DNA from: an uncultured Verrucomicrobiales bacterium
GTDB taxonomy: Bacteria; Verrucomicrobiota; Verrucomicrobiia; Verrucomicrobiales; Akkermansiaceae
NCBI GenBank assembly: GCA_937916505.1
Contig: CALFSW010000200.1
Coordinates: 1 to 35,477, forward strand
DNA length: 35,477 bases
Direction of reading: 5' to 3'
In this document: positions 9,092-17,456 of the stretch, piece by piece
Layout: each line of letters starts with the position of its first letter
Numbering within the stretch: position 1 is the stretch's first letter
Program-made: the position numbers and the translations under genes
Notes under the pieces: model-generated
Database searches by the model: none
Told to the model about the DNA's origin: nothing
Seen by the model: the letters and a program-made list of their open reading frames with translations, nothing else

Positions 9092-9850
9092 ATGTCACAA
9101 TCCACACCTCCAACCGCTACCCGGTCCCAGCAGGGCCTCGTACGCGTCCTGATCCGCCACATCCGATCCGACGGTCTCGCTGTTGGTGAGCGACTGCCAC
9201 CCATCCGTGAGCTGGCGCAACAGTTTGGGGTCACCGGCAGCGCGGTGCGAGACGCGCAGATCCAGCTCCAAACGATGGGCATGATCAAGATCGTCCCGCG
9301 GAGCGGGGCCTTCGTGCAGTCGGCTAACTTTGCGTCTTTGGTCGATGCGATGACCGACACGCTGGACACCTCGTTAGTGCAAGCGGACCCGAGTCTCTTT
9401 CACTTGCTGGAAGCCCGGCAGCTGATCGAGGTGGAGTGCGCCACGACGGCCGCCCGACGGAGGCGCCATGAGGATCTCCTGCCGATCCGTGAAGCCTTGG
9501 TGGATACGCTCGCTGCGGCAGAGAAGCTTGACGAAGACTCTTCGGGAGAGGCGCGCATGGCGCACTACGATGCGGACATGCGCTTCCACCTGGCCATCGC
9601 CGAAGTCGCGGGCAACCCGGTGTTGACCACGATGTTGCGCTCCCTCCTTGGTTTGATCAAACCGCACCTGGTGCAGATCCCATGGAATGCGGAACGGAAG
9701 GCACTAACCGTCAATGCCCACCTTGGGATCTTCGAAGCGCTGCAGTCCGGCGATGCCGAAAAGGTACACCAGTGTATGAGCGACCATACCGGCATGGCCC
9801 GCGACTCGCTGCTCAAGAAAATGTGGTCTTCCCCAACAGCGACAACGTGA
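9092..9850 (+). CDS. FadR-subfamily GntR transcriptional regulator
   Basis: The 252-residue protein has an N-terminal winged helix-turn-helix (about residues 15-75; GERLPPIRELAQQFGVTGSA followed by a wing ending in PRSGAFV) and an FCD ligand-binding domain (about 100-235). In the FCD part the expected pattern is visible: LLEARQLIEVECA, DADMRFHLAIAEVAGNPVL, and HLGIFEALQSGD followed by MSDH, which includes the metal-binding Asp and His residues of the family. Such regulators often respond to sugar acids, hydroxy acids or other carboxylates, which suits the lactonase, aldolase and dehydrogenase genes downstream. It is the first gene of the long plus-strand run and divergent from the surface-protein genes. 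Two operator-like sites lie upstream. The ligand cannot be read from the sequence. Confidence 0.92.
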   Translation: MSQSTPPTATRSQQGLVRVLIRHIRSDGLAVGERLPPIRELAQQFGVTGSAVRDAQIQLQTMGMIKIVPRSGAFVQSANFASLVDAMTDTLDTSLVQADPSLFHLLEARQLIEVECATTAARRRRHEDLLPIREALVDTLAAAEKLDEDSSGEARMAHYDADMRFHLAIAEVAGNPVLTTMLRSLLGLIKPHLVQIPWNAERKALTVNAHLGIFEALQSGDAEKVHQCMSDHTGMARDSLLKKMWSSPTATT

Positions 9851-12800
9851 GAGCACACCATTCAGTTCCTACCAGGATGATCGCTGTTGCGGCGATCTTC
9901 GCCTGCCTGTCCGGCCCGGTATCCGCAGCGGATGACCCGGCAGCAGCGACGGCATTTTTCGAGGAGAAAATTATCCCCTTGCTTGAGGAACGATGCTTCA
10001 AATGCCACAGCCACGAATCCGGCAAGGCGAAGGGCGGGCTCGTCCTGGATTCCCGCAAGGGCTGGGAGAAGGGAGGCGAATCGGGACCCGCCATCGTACC
10101 GGGCAAGCCCGATGAAAGTCTCCTTATTCAGGCGGTGCGGTATCACGACGAGGATCTGCAAATGCCGCCGAAGAAGAAGAAACTTCCGGACGACGAAATC
10201 CTGCTCCTGGAAAAGTGGGTCGACATGGGCGCGCCCGACCCACGCAAGACGAAGCGGCGAGAATACGATCCGGCGAAACTCTGGGCGCTCCAACCCATCC
10301 AGCGGCACACCCCGCCGGCGCCATCGGACCAAAGCTGGGCGCGCGACGAACTCGATAGATTTCTCCTGTCGAAATTGGAAGCGGCGGGATTGGAGCCCGC
10401 CACTGACGCGGACCGTTATACCTTGCTGCGGCGCGTGACTTTTGATCTGACCGGGTTGCCGCCGACGCCGGCAGAGATTGAGGCGTTCATCCATGACACT
10501 TCCCCCGATGCCTACCAAAAGGTGATCGATCGCCTCTTGGCCTCTCCGGCCTTCGGCGACCACTGGGCGCGGCACTGGTTCGATCTCTCCTGCTACGCCG
10601 ACCTCGCCGACATCCAGGGCGACGTGCTGATCCGCGACGCCTGGCGCTATCGGGACTACGTCATCGCAGCACTCAACGCCGACAAGCCTCTCGACCGCTT
10701 CATCCACGAGCAGATCGCCGGAGACTTGCTGCCCTATCAGAACGACCATCAACGGCGCGAACAGATCATCGCCACCGGCTATCTGGCGATCGGACCATGG
10801 ACGCTGCAGAACTACATCAAGGGTCAGTTGGACGCGGATGTGGTGGACCACCAGATCGACCGGATCGGGCGCACCTTCCTCGGGCAGACGATCTCCTGTG
10901 CACGCTGCCATGACCACAAGTTCGACCCCGTTCCCACCGCCGATTACTACGCGCTGGCAGGTATCTTCCACAGCACCCTCACCACCAGCTACGACGGCCC
11001 CGGGGTGTGGAGCGCGATCACCCACGTCACCCTCCCGCCGCTGGGAGTTGATCCGGCTGAACTGGCACAGCGCAAGAAATCGATCGATGAGCTGGGCACC
11101 CAGCGGCAGCTGCAGCAGTCCGAGTTGACCTCTCTGATTCACAAGATCCCGGGCGCATCGACCGCCAACGTCCTCACCTTGGCAAAGGGCATCGCCGCCA
11201 ACGAGAAGGGTCAAGCGTATGAGCTGAGTTTCGGCGCGGCGCCTAGCGTCTGGGTGGGCGGCAGACAAAGGACCACCTCCGCCGACGGCTTGCAGATCGA
11301 CGTCCTGCGCGCCGACGGCAGCGTGCTCGCCGGATTCCAGCACAAGCCCGGCCCGTGGTCGGGCACCAAGGATGCGCAGAAGATGTCACCCGCCAAGTTC
11401 ACCTACAAGGGCGACGGTTCGGGTGAGGTGCGGATCCGCCTCACCAGCTCCAGCCCCGGCAGCGGACGGTTTGGTGGCGCGCTCGACGATCTCGTGGTCA
11501 GCACCGGCGGCATGCGTGTTTTCGAAGAGAATTTCGACCGCCTCGAGCCGAGCAAGACTCAAGGTTCGCAGACCGACACCGAGCTGCGGGTGCTTGCCGG
11601 AGCCAGCGTGCCCGGCTGGGTGGGCGCGGGGATCAATGCCTCGCACGCCGTCGATCTCGGCGAGGGAAACTACGCCGTGCAGTTCTTCGGCGGCAACGCC
11701 GGCTCGCTGGCCGCCGCGAAACCTGTCAGCGAAGCTGAGAAACAAGCCCACGCCCGGGCGATGGAACTGCAGAAGCAAGTCGGCGGACTCGATGCCAAGC
11801 TCAGGGAGCTCGATAAGAAGAACGCCCCGGAGAAGGCGCTCGCGGTGCGCGAAGTCGACGAGCCAGCCGACAGCCCGATCTATCGCGGCGGTAATTTCCA
11901 ATCGCTCGGCGACACGGTGCCGCGTGGATTTCTCAGCGCCGTGCCAGTCTCGAAAACGCATACTATCCCAGCGGGCAGCAGCGGGCGCCTCCAACTCGCT
12001 GAGTGGCTAACCGATCCCGGCAACACGCTCACCTCGCGGGTGCTAGTCAACCGCGTCTGGCACCACCTCTTCGGCAAGGGGCTAGTCCCCACGGTCGATT
12101 ACTTCGGCGTGCATGGCGAAACCCCCAGCCACCCGCAACTGCTCGATTTCCTGGCCCTGCGGATGCGGGAGGACGATCGCTGGTCACTCAAGAGCACCGT
12201 GCGCCGCATGGTGATGTCGCGCGCCTATCAGATGGCTTCGGCGCCCAATGCCAAGGCTACCGCTGCCGATCCGGGCAACCGCTTGCTTTGGCAGATGCCA
12301 CGCCGTCGGCTCAACGCCGAGTCGATCCGCGACGCCATGCTGGCCGCCAGCGGCGAACTCGATCCTGCCCGTGGCGGACCGTCGCTGGGGCTCGAGCTGA
12401 AAGGAAACATCGCAGGCGCGGGCGGCAATGTGAACCCGCCCACTTGGGGAAAGAAGACTCCGGACTACGTGCAGAACCGACGCGCCATCTACCTCCCCCT
12501 GAAGCGCGAGCGCCCCTTGGGTGAACTCGAAATTCTCAGCACCTTCGATTTCCCACATCCCAGCGAAATCACCGGCGCGCGGCCCGAGACCACCGTCGCC
12601 ACGCAGGCTCTGTTTCTCATGAACGCCCCGTTCGTCAAACATCAAGCAGCCAAGCTGGCCGAACGCCTGCAGAGAGAGGAGGCCGATGACGAACGAGCCC
12701 GCATCAAGCGCCTCTTTGACCTCACCGTAAACCGCCCACCCGAGACCGACGAGATCGACAAAGCCTTGGCCTTTATCGATCTCTGCGCCCAAGACCTCAG

Positions 12801-12894
12801 CCCGAAACCCGCTGATCCCAAAGCACGATCGGGCGCCTGGACACAGCTCTGCCATGCCATGCTGGCTTCCAACAACTTCCTCTTCCGCGAATAA
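9847..12894 (+). CDS. PSCyt1-DUF1549-DUF1553 cytochrome protein with inserted beta domain
   Basis: From the GTG at 9847 (overlapping the regulator stop as GTGA) the product has 1015 residues with a signal peptide ending GPVSAA; an ATG at 9877 is the alternative start. Order: PSCyt1 cytochrome c domain with CFKCH at about 48-52 and a QMPPKKKK segment; DUF1549 (about 155-375) with DLTGLPPTP, HWARHWFDL and a second CARCHDHKFDP motif; an inserted region (about 457-622) related to the local beta domain, but with its C-terminal half first; then a short coiled-coil-like stretch and DUF1553 (about 690-1010) with LVNRVWHHLFGKGLV and RPETTVATQALFLMNAPF. These proteins are abundant in Planctomycetes and Verrucomicrobiota, are exported, and usually sit beside a DUF1501 gene as here. 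Their biochemical role is unproven; electron transfer during glycan or sugar oxidation is a common guess. Confidence 0.9.
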   Translation: MRAHHSVPTRMIAVAAIFACLSGPVSAADDPAAATAFFEEKIIPLLEERCFKCHSHESGKAKGGLVLDSRKGWEKGGESGPAIVPGKPDESLLIQAVRYHDEDLQMPPKKKKLPDDEILLLEKWVDMGAPDPRKTKRREYDPAKLWALQPIQRHTPPAPSDQSWARDELDRFLLSKLEAAGLEPATDADRYTLLRRVTFDLTGLPPTPAEIEAFIHDTSPDAYQKVIDRLLASPAFGDHWARHWFDLSCYADLADIQGDVLIRDAWRYRDYVIAALNADKPLDRFIHEQIAGDLLPYQNDHQRREQIIATGYLAIGPWTLQNYIKGQLDADVVDHQIDRIGRTFLGQTISCARCHDHKFDPVPTADYYALAGIFHSTLTTSYDGPGVWSAITHVTLPPLGVDPAELAQRKKSIDELGTQRQLQQSELTSLIHKIPGASTANVLTLAKGIAANEKGQAYELSFGAAPSVWVGGRQRTTSADGLQIDVLRADGSVLAGFQHKPGPWSGTKDAQKMSPAKFTYKGDGSGEVRIRLTSSSPGSGRFGGALDDLVVSTGGMRVFEENFDRLEPSKTQGSQTDTELRVLAGASVPGWVGAGINASHAVDLGEGNYAVQFFGGNAGSLAAAKPVSEAEKQAHARAMELQKQVGGLDAKLRELDKKNAPEKALAVREVDEPADSPIYRGGNFQSLGDTVPRGFLSAVPVSKTHTIPAGSSGRLQLAEWLTDPGNTLTSRVLVNRVWHHLFGKGLVPTVDYFGVHGETPSHPQLLDFLALRMREDDRWSLKSTVRRMVMSRAYQMASAPNAKATAADPGNRLLWQMPRRRLNAESIRDAMLAASGELDPARGGPSLGLELKGNIAGAGGNVNPPTWGKKTPDYVQNRRAIYLPLKRERPLGELEILSTFDFPHPSEITGARPETTVATQALFLMNAPFVKHQAAKLAERLQREEADDERARIKRLFDLTVNRPPETDEIDKALAFIDLCAQDLSPKPADPKARSGAWTQLCHAMLASNNFLFRE

Positions 12895-12936
12895 TTCCAG
12901 AACCGCAAATTTACACGAATAAGAGATTTTTTGGCC

Positions 12937-14361
12937 ATGATTACTCCCGACTCCTCATCCTTCCTATCCCGGCGGAATTTCCTCCGCAGCTCCGCCTGTG
13001 GATTCGGCTCGCTCGCGCTGAACGCCCTGCTCCAACAGCAGTCCTTCGCGAAACAGAGCGGCGCCAGCGGCGGGGTAACACCCCTCGCTACCAAGCATCC
13101 CCACTTCCCTGCACGGGCGAAGCGCGTCATCTTCCTCTTCATGAAGGGTGGGCCGTCGCAGATGGACCTGTTCGATCACAAGCCTCGCCTCGCGAAGGGG
13201 TCGGGCGAGAAACCGCCCTACCAACTGCCGAGCATCGAGGCGACCGTCGGGCTCGAGAACACTCGTCTGCTCGGGCCGGTTTCTGGCTTTAAACATCAGG
13301 GCGAATGCGGGCTCTTCATGAGCGACATGCTGCCGCACCTGGGCAGGCATGCCGACGATCTCTGCGTGCTGCGCGCGATGGAGGCCGACAGCCCGAACCA
13401 CCCGGTGGCGATCCGCCAACTCCACACCGGCAACCTGTTCGACGTCGTTCCCTCGATGGGGTCCTGGCTCTCCTACGGCCTCGGCACCGAGAACCAGCAG
13501 CTGCCGTCCTACATCACCATCCTCCCGGGCGAGGGCGAGCGCAATTTCAGCAGCGCCTTCCTCCCCGCGATCCACCAGGGCACCGCCATCCAACACGTCG
13601 GTTCCTCCCCGAACACGGCTCCCATCCGCAACCTCACCGATCGCTCGCTTTCCAAAGAGGCGCAACGGCGGCGCATCGACCTGATCCAATCGATGAACCG
13701 TAGGCAGCTCGATCGCCTGCAGACGGACCAGCAGATGGAGGGCGTGATCGAGTCGTTCGAACTCGCCTTCAAGATGCAGGCCGAGACGCCGAAAATGGTC
13801 GACTTCAACAGCGAGAGCAAAGCCACCCAGGAACTCTACGGAATCGGTGACAAAGCCACCGACCAGTTCGGCCGCCAGTGTCTGCTCGCGCGGCGCTTCG
13901 CCGAAGCCGGCGTGCGCTTCGTGCAGGTCACCCTCGACGGCTGGGACCATCACAGCAAGATCGCCAGCGGCCTCAAGAGTCTCTGCGCGAAAGCCGACAA
14001 GCCGATCGCCGGTCTGCTCAGCGACCTGAAATCACGCGGACTCCTCGACGAGACCCTCGTCTTGTGGGGTGGTGAGTTCGGCCGCACCCCGCACGCCCAG
14101 AACGGCGACGGCCGCGAGCACAACCAGCACGGATTCACGATGTGCATGGCCGGAGGCGGCGTCAAAGGGGGCATCACCCACGGCACCACCGACGACTTCG
14201 GCTACTACGGCGTCGACGGCAAGGTCCACATCAACGATCTGCACGCCACCATGCTCCACCTCATGGGGATGGACCACGAGCGCCTAACCTTCGAGCACCA
14301 CGGCCGCCCATTCCGGTTAACGGATGTTGCGGGGAATGTCGTAAATGAAATCATCGCGTGA
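12937..14361 (+). CDS. DUF1501 protein with Tat signal
   Basis: The 474-residue product (ATG at 12937; a TTG two codons earlier is also in frame) begins with a twin-arginine signal, SRRNFLRSSACGFG, so it is exported folded. The DUF1501 signatures are present: KRVIFLFMKGGPSQMDLFDHKP near the start of the mature part, FVQVTLDGWDHH, LVLWGGEFGRTPHAQNGDGREHN, and HATMLHLMGMDHERLT near the end. The family belongs to the alkaline-phosphatase-like superfamily, but its reaction is not established. It starts 42 bp after the DUF1549/DUF1553 gene, the standard pairing in PVC bacteria, and the two products presumably act together in the periplasm. Confidence 0.93.
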   Translation: MITPDSSSFLSRRNFLRSSACGFGSLALNALLQQQSFAKQSGASGGVTPLATKHPHFPARAKRVIFLFMKGGPSQMDLFDHKPRLAKGSGEKPPYQLPSIEATVGLENTRLLGPVSGFKHQGECGLFMSDMLPHLGRHADDLCVLRAMEADSPNHPVAIRQLHTGNLFDVVPSMGSWLSYGLGTENQQLPSYITILPGEGERNFSSAFLPAIHQGTAIQHVGSSPNTAPIRNLTDRSLSKEAQRRRIDLIQSMNRRQLDRLQTDQQMEGVIESFELAFKMQAETPKMVDFNSESKATQELYGIGDKATDQFGRQCLLARRFAEAGVRFVQVTLDGWDHHSKIASGLKSLCAKADKPIAGLLSDLKSRGLLDETLVLWGGEFGRTPHAQNGDGREHNQHGFTMCMAGGGVKGGITHGTTDDFGYYGVDGKVHINDLHATMLHLMGMDHERLTFEHHGRPFRLTDVAGNVVNEIIA

Positions 14362-14371
14362 GCGACAGCGA

Positions 14372-14417
14372 CTCTTAATCTTAATCCCTGCCTGATGAGA
14401 AAGATTAAGATTAAGAG
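14372..14417. repeat. Perfect 15-bp inverted repeat made of CTTAAT hexamers
   Basis: CTCTTAATCTTAATC (14372-14386) and GATTAAGATTAAGAG (14403-14417) are exact reverse complements around a 16-base loop. Another GATTAAG follows at 14421. The unit is a hexamer (CTTAAT/ATTAAG). It could be a transcript hairpin between the DUF1501 and sulfatase genes, but no U-run follows. A related hexamer array lies at 33444-33499. Confidence 0.8.
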
Positions 14418-14459
14418 CAAGATTAAGAAATGATGAAGAGCTCTGTATTCGAAGACACC

Positions 14460-16574
14460 ATGACCCCAAGACTCGACAAGCTTTTTTGGGCGCTAACCGT
14501 CGCGCTACTCGCCATCCTCTCCACGTCCACCGCAACTGCGGCGCAGCCGCAATCGGATCGAACGTCACATGCCAGTCCTGAGCAAGTCCGTCACGGACCG
14601 CGGACTTTGCCCAACATCCTCTACATCGCGCTCGAGGACATTACGCCGATGATGGGATGTTATGGCGACACCTATGCCAGGACGCCAGTGTTCGACAAGC
14701 TTGCCGAAGAGGGCATCCGCTACACGCACGCCTATTCGGTTGGTCCGGTCTGTTCGGTATCGCGATCCAGCATCGTGACCGGGATGTATCCGACGACCTT
14801 GGGCACGATGCACCATCGTAGCAATGTCGGGCAACCGCCTGCGTTCCTGGAGATGATTCCCAACCAGATGCGCAAGGCCGGTTATTTCACCACGAACAAT
14901 GCCAAGACCGATTACAACATTGGGGGAGCTCGTTGGAATGAGGGCGGCAAGAAAGCCCACTGGCGCAACCGACCCGATAAAGATCAGCCGTTCTTCGCCA
15001 AGTTCGATTTTCACGAGTGCCACTCCAGCATCACCAAGATCCCTGAGAACGTCATCGTCAAGCAGCGCTTGAACCGGCTCAAAGCGGAGGATTTTCACGA
15101 TCCGGCCAAGGCACCGATCCCGCCTTTCCATCCCGATGTCCCGATGTTCCGCAAAGCCTGGTCGCGCTATTATGATTCCGTGACGCAGGTCGATTACCGC
15201 GCCGGTGAAATCATCGATCAGCTCAAGGAAGACGGGCTGTGGGACGACACCATCGTCATCGTCTGGGCTGATCACGGCGTCGGCATGCCGCGCGGCAAAC
15301 ACACCGTCTTTGAACAGGGAACCCACGTGCCACTGATCGTGCGCTACCCGAAGAAATACCAGAACCTCGCCCCGGCGAAGCCCGGCTCGGTGCTGGACGA
15401 CATGATCTGTCTCATGGACATGGGGCCGTCGGTCATGAAGCTTGCCGGCATCGAGACGCCGGACTACATGCACGGCCGGGCGCTGCTGTGTCAGAGCGAC
15501 GCGGTGAAACGCGACTACGTGGTTGCCAATCGTGACCGGCTCGACAGCCGCTTTGAAATGGTCCGCGCCATCCGCGACAAGCGCTACCGCTACCAGCGCA
15601 ATTTCTACCCGAACCTGCCCTACAAACCCTTCGAGGACTACGAATTTGGCGCGCCGGTACTGATCGAATGGGTGAAACTCGCGCGTGCCGGAAAACTCAC
15701 CGGTGCCATGGAAATGCCGGCCATGCGCTTCAAGCCGGTGGAGGAACTTTACGACGCCGAAAGCGATCCCCACATGATCAAGAACCTGGCCGGTGATCCG
15801 AAGTACGCCAAGGTTCTCAAACTGATGCGCCAGCGCCTGGATGAGTGGATGATCGAGACAGTCGATCTGGGGGTCATGGCAGAGGCCGAGGTCCACAGAC
15901 GGGCAGAGGGAAAAAGCGCGCATTGGGACGTCGGACAGGAGTTAGATAATTACGAGCGGATCCTTGAAACAGCCAACCTGCAGATACAGGGGCAGCAGGC
16001 TGGCGCCGAACTCACTGCCCGCAGCAAGGATCCCGACCCGGCGGTTCGCTTTTGGGCTGTGCTGGGGCTGGCGGTCATCATTCAGACTGCGGGGTCCGAA
16101 GCGGTTGAGGGCATTGTCCCGAGCCTGAAGGAGGCGCTGCAGGATGAGTCTGTCAGCGTCCGCCTCAGTGCCGCCGAAGGGCTGTGTAATCTGGGGCGTT
16201 ACGGGGATGCCGTGTCGGTCCTGAGTGAAGCCCTTACGGATCCGATGATATCTGCCCGGATCCGCGCCTCCGGCATCCTGGACACCCAGCCGCCAGAGGC
16301 TTCGCAAGCCCTGCAGCCTGCCATTGCCAATCTGCAAAACGCCGCCGCGAAAACCAAGGTCAAGCGGCTGGGAGGCATCCCCTATGGACTCAACGATCCG
16401 TTTGGCCGGGCCTACAAGTCCATCACCGAACAGAAGAACTATTACCGCTGGGGCATGGGGGCTTCCGGTTCGCCGAAGAGCCCCCTGATGAAGGTTCAGG
16501 AGTCGGTCTTTTTTCCGCGTAAGGCGCCAACTCCGCCAATTGAACCAGTCATCCCACAAAAGAATCAACAATAA
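14460..16574 (+). CDS. Exported S1-type sulfatase with C-terminal HEAT-like repeats
   Basis: Taken from ATG 14460 the product has 704 residues with a good signal peptide (MTPRLDKLFWALTVALLAIL, cleaved near ATAA); an ATG at 14430 would put ten extra residues including acidic ones in front. The sulfatase domain (about 50-500) shows PNILYIALEDITPMMGCYGD, the formylglycine region GPVCSVSRSSIVTG with Cys98, VDYRAGEIIDQL, VIVWADHGVGMPRGKHTVFEQGTHVPL and MDMGPSVMKLAGI. The usual third position of the C-x-P/A-x-R motif is Val here. Residues about 525-640 contain helical repeats of HEAT type (DPDPAVRFWAVLGLAVI, DESVSVRLSAAEGLCNLG, DPMISARIRASGIL). The enzyme should remove sulfate esters from glycans in the periplasm or outside. 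The substrate cannot be told. Confidence 0.9.
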   Translation: MTPRLDKLFWALTVALLAILSTSTATAAQPQSDRTSHASPEQVRHGPRTLPNILYIALEDITPMMGCYGDTYARTPVFDKLAEEGIRYTHAYSVGPVCSVSRSSIVTGMYPTTLGTMHHRSNVGQPPAFLEMIPNQMRKAGYFTTNNAKTDYNIGGARWNEGGKKAHWRNRPDKDQPFFAKFDFHECHSSITKIPENVIVKQRLNRLKAEDFHDPAKAPIPPFHPDVPMFRKAWSRYYDSVTQVDYRAGEIIDQLKEDGLWDDTIVIVWADHGVGMPRGKHTVFEQGTHVPLIVRYPKKYQNLAPAKPGSVLDDMICLMDMGPSVMKLAGIETPDYMHGRALLCQSDAVKRDYVVANRDRLDSRFEMVRAIRDKRYRYQRNFYPNLPYKPFEDYEFGAPVLIEWVKLARAGKLTGAMEMPAMRFKPVEELYDAESDPHMIKNLAGDPKYAKVLKLMRQRLDEWMIETVDLGVMAEAEVHRRAEGKSAHWDVGQELDNYERILETANLQIQGQQAGAELTARSKDPDPAVRFWAVLGLAVIIQTAGSEAVEGIVPSLKEALQDESVSVRLSAAEGLCNLGRYGDAVSVLSEALTDPMISARIRASGILDTQPPEASQALQPAIANLQNAAAKTKVKRLGGIPYGLNDPFGRAYKSITEQKNYYRWGMGASGSPKSPLMKVQESVFFPRKAPTPPIEPVIPQKNQQ

Positions 16575-16588
16575 CTAACAAAAAAATC

Positions 16589-17371
16589 ATGTCACAAAAT
16601 CCACTACGTAAGAAACTGCAATCCGATCAAACCACCCTCGGCCTCTGGGCCACGATGGAATGCGCCAGTATTACTGAAATCGCCGTCGCCCTGAACATCG
16701 ATTGGGTGGTCGTCGATATGGAGCACGGGCACCTCGACTACAAAGATGCCATGGATCACATCCGCGTCGTTCGCGAGACTGGGACCAGCATCATCATCCG
16801 CGTGCCTGACATCCGGGAAGACTGCGTGAAGAAGGCTCTCGACATGGGAGCGCACGGCGTGATCCTTCCGCTGGCGCGCTCGGCGGAAGATGTCGAGCGC
16901 GGCTTCCAATTTGGACGCTACGCTCCTCGCGGTGTCCGCGGAATCGGCGGCGAACGCGCGGTGAAGTGGGGGCTGGGTTTCAAGGACTATCTCGAGATCG
17001 CTAACGAGGAAACCATGATCATCCCGATGATCGAAACCAAAGAAGCGGCCGAGGACATCGATAACATCCTCGAAGTAGACGGCCTAGAGGCGATCTTCCT
17101 GGGACCGGCCGACATGTCGGCCACCTACGGCTTTCTCGGTGAGTGGGAGGGCGGCGACACCGCTCAGCTCAATATCGACATATGCGACAAGGCGGCTACT
17201 AAGGGCATCGCCACGGGCGTAGTCGGTGTCGGCATCGAGGATGCGCAGAAACGTCAGGAACAAGGGTTTCAGATGATCGCCGTCGGCTCCGATGCCGGCT
17301 TGCTCATTCGCAGCGTACGCGAGAGCATGGAATCGCTCGGGCGGGAAGTGAAACCGCACTTGTGGTTTTAA
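16589..17371 (+). CDS. HpcH/HpaI-family class II aldolase
   Basis: The 260-residue protein is a full-length member of the HpcH/HpaI aldolase/citrate lyase family. Residues matching the HpaI/RhmA active site are all present: His46 in VVVDMEHGHLD, Arg71 in IIIRVPD, and the metal ligands Glu149 in IPMIETKEA and Asp175 in FLGPADMSATYG. The glycine-rich segment RGVRGIGGERA is also kept. The family splits or forms 2-oxo acids by metal-dependent aldol chemistry in the cytoplasm; known substrates include 2-keto-3-deoxy sugar acids. It starts 14 bp after the sulfatase stop and precedes the lactonase-like gene by 85 bp, so it probably belongs to the same sugar-acid pathway. The exact substrate is open; 2-keto-3-deoxy-L-rhamnonate-type acids are the conservative option, an apionate-derived acid the interesting one. 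Confidence 0.9.
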   Translation: MSQNPLRKKLQSDQTTLGLWATMECASITEIAVALNIDWVVVDMEHGHLDYKDAMDHIRVVRETGTSIIIRVPDIREDCVKKALDMGAHGVILPLARSAEDVERGFQFGRYAPRGVRGIGGERAVKWGLGFKDYLEIANEETMIIPMIETKEAAEDIDNILEVDGLEAIFLGPADMSATYGFLGEWEGGDTAQLNIDICDKAATKGIATGVVGVGIEDAQKRQEQGFQMIAVGSDAGLLIRSVRESMESLGREVKPHLWF

Positions 17372-17377
17372 TAGAGT

Positions 17378-17434
17378 GGCAGAGGAATCGTATTGATAGA
17401 CAGAAAATCATTCCTTTACCCCCATTCCTCTGCC
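17378..17434. repeat. 11-bp inverted repeat between aldolase and lactonase genes
   Basis: GGCAGAGGAAT (17378-17388) and ATTCCTCTGCC (17424-17434) are perfect reverse complements separated by 35 bases. The pair fills the gap between the two genes. There is no T-run, so it is not a normal intrinsic terminator. It may be a processing hairpin or a small intergenic repeat. Confidence 0.7.
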
Positions 17435-17456
17435 GAAATCTTACTTCAATCTAACC

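Noticed and set aside
9862-11343. Long minus-strand reading frame opposite the cytochrome protein gene
   Set aside because: The plus strand has a full domain series here; long antisense frames are expected in GC-rich coding sequence, and the translation has no recognisable domain.
14372-14417. Inverted repeat as a rho-independent terminator
   Set aside because: The stem is AT-rich, the loop is 16 bases long and no U-run follows, so it is listed as a repeat instead.
14565-15923. Long minus-strand frame opposite the sulfatase gene
   Set aside because: It mirrors the coding strand of a well-supported sulfatase and has no signature of its own.
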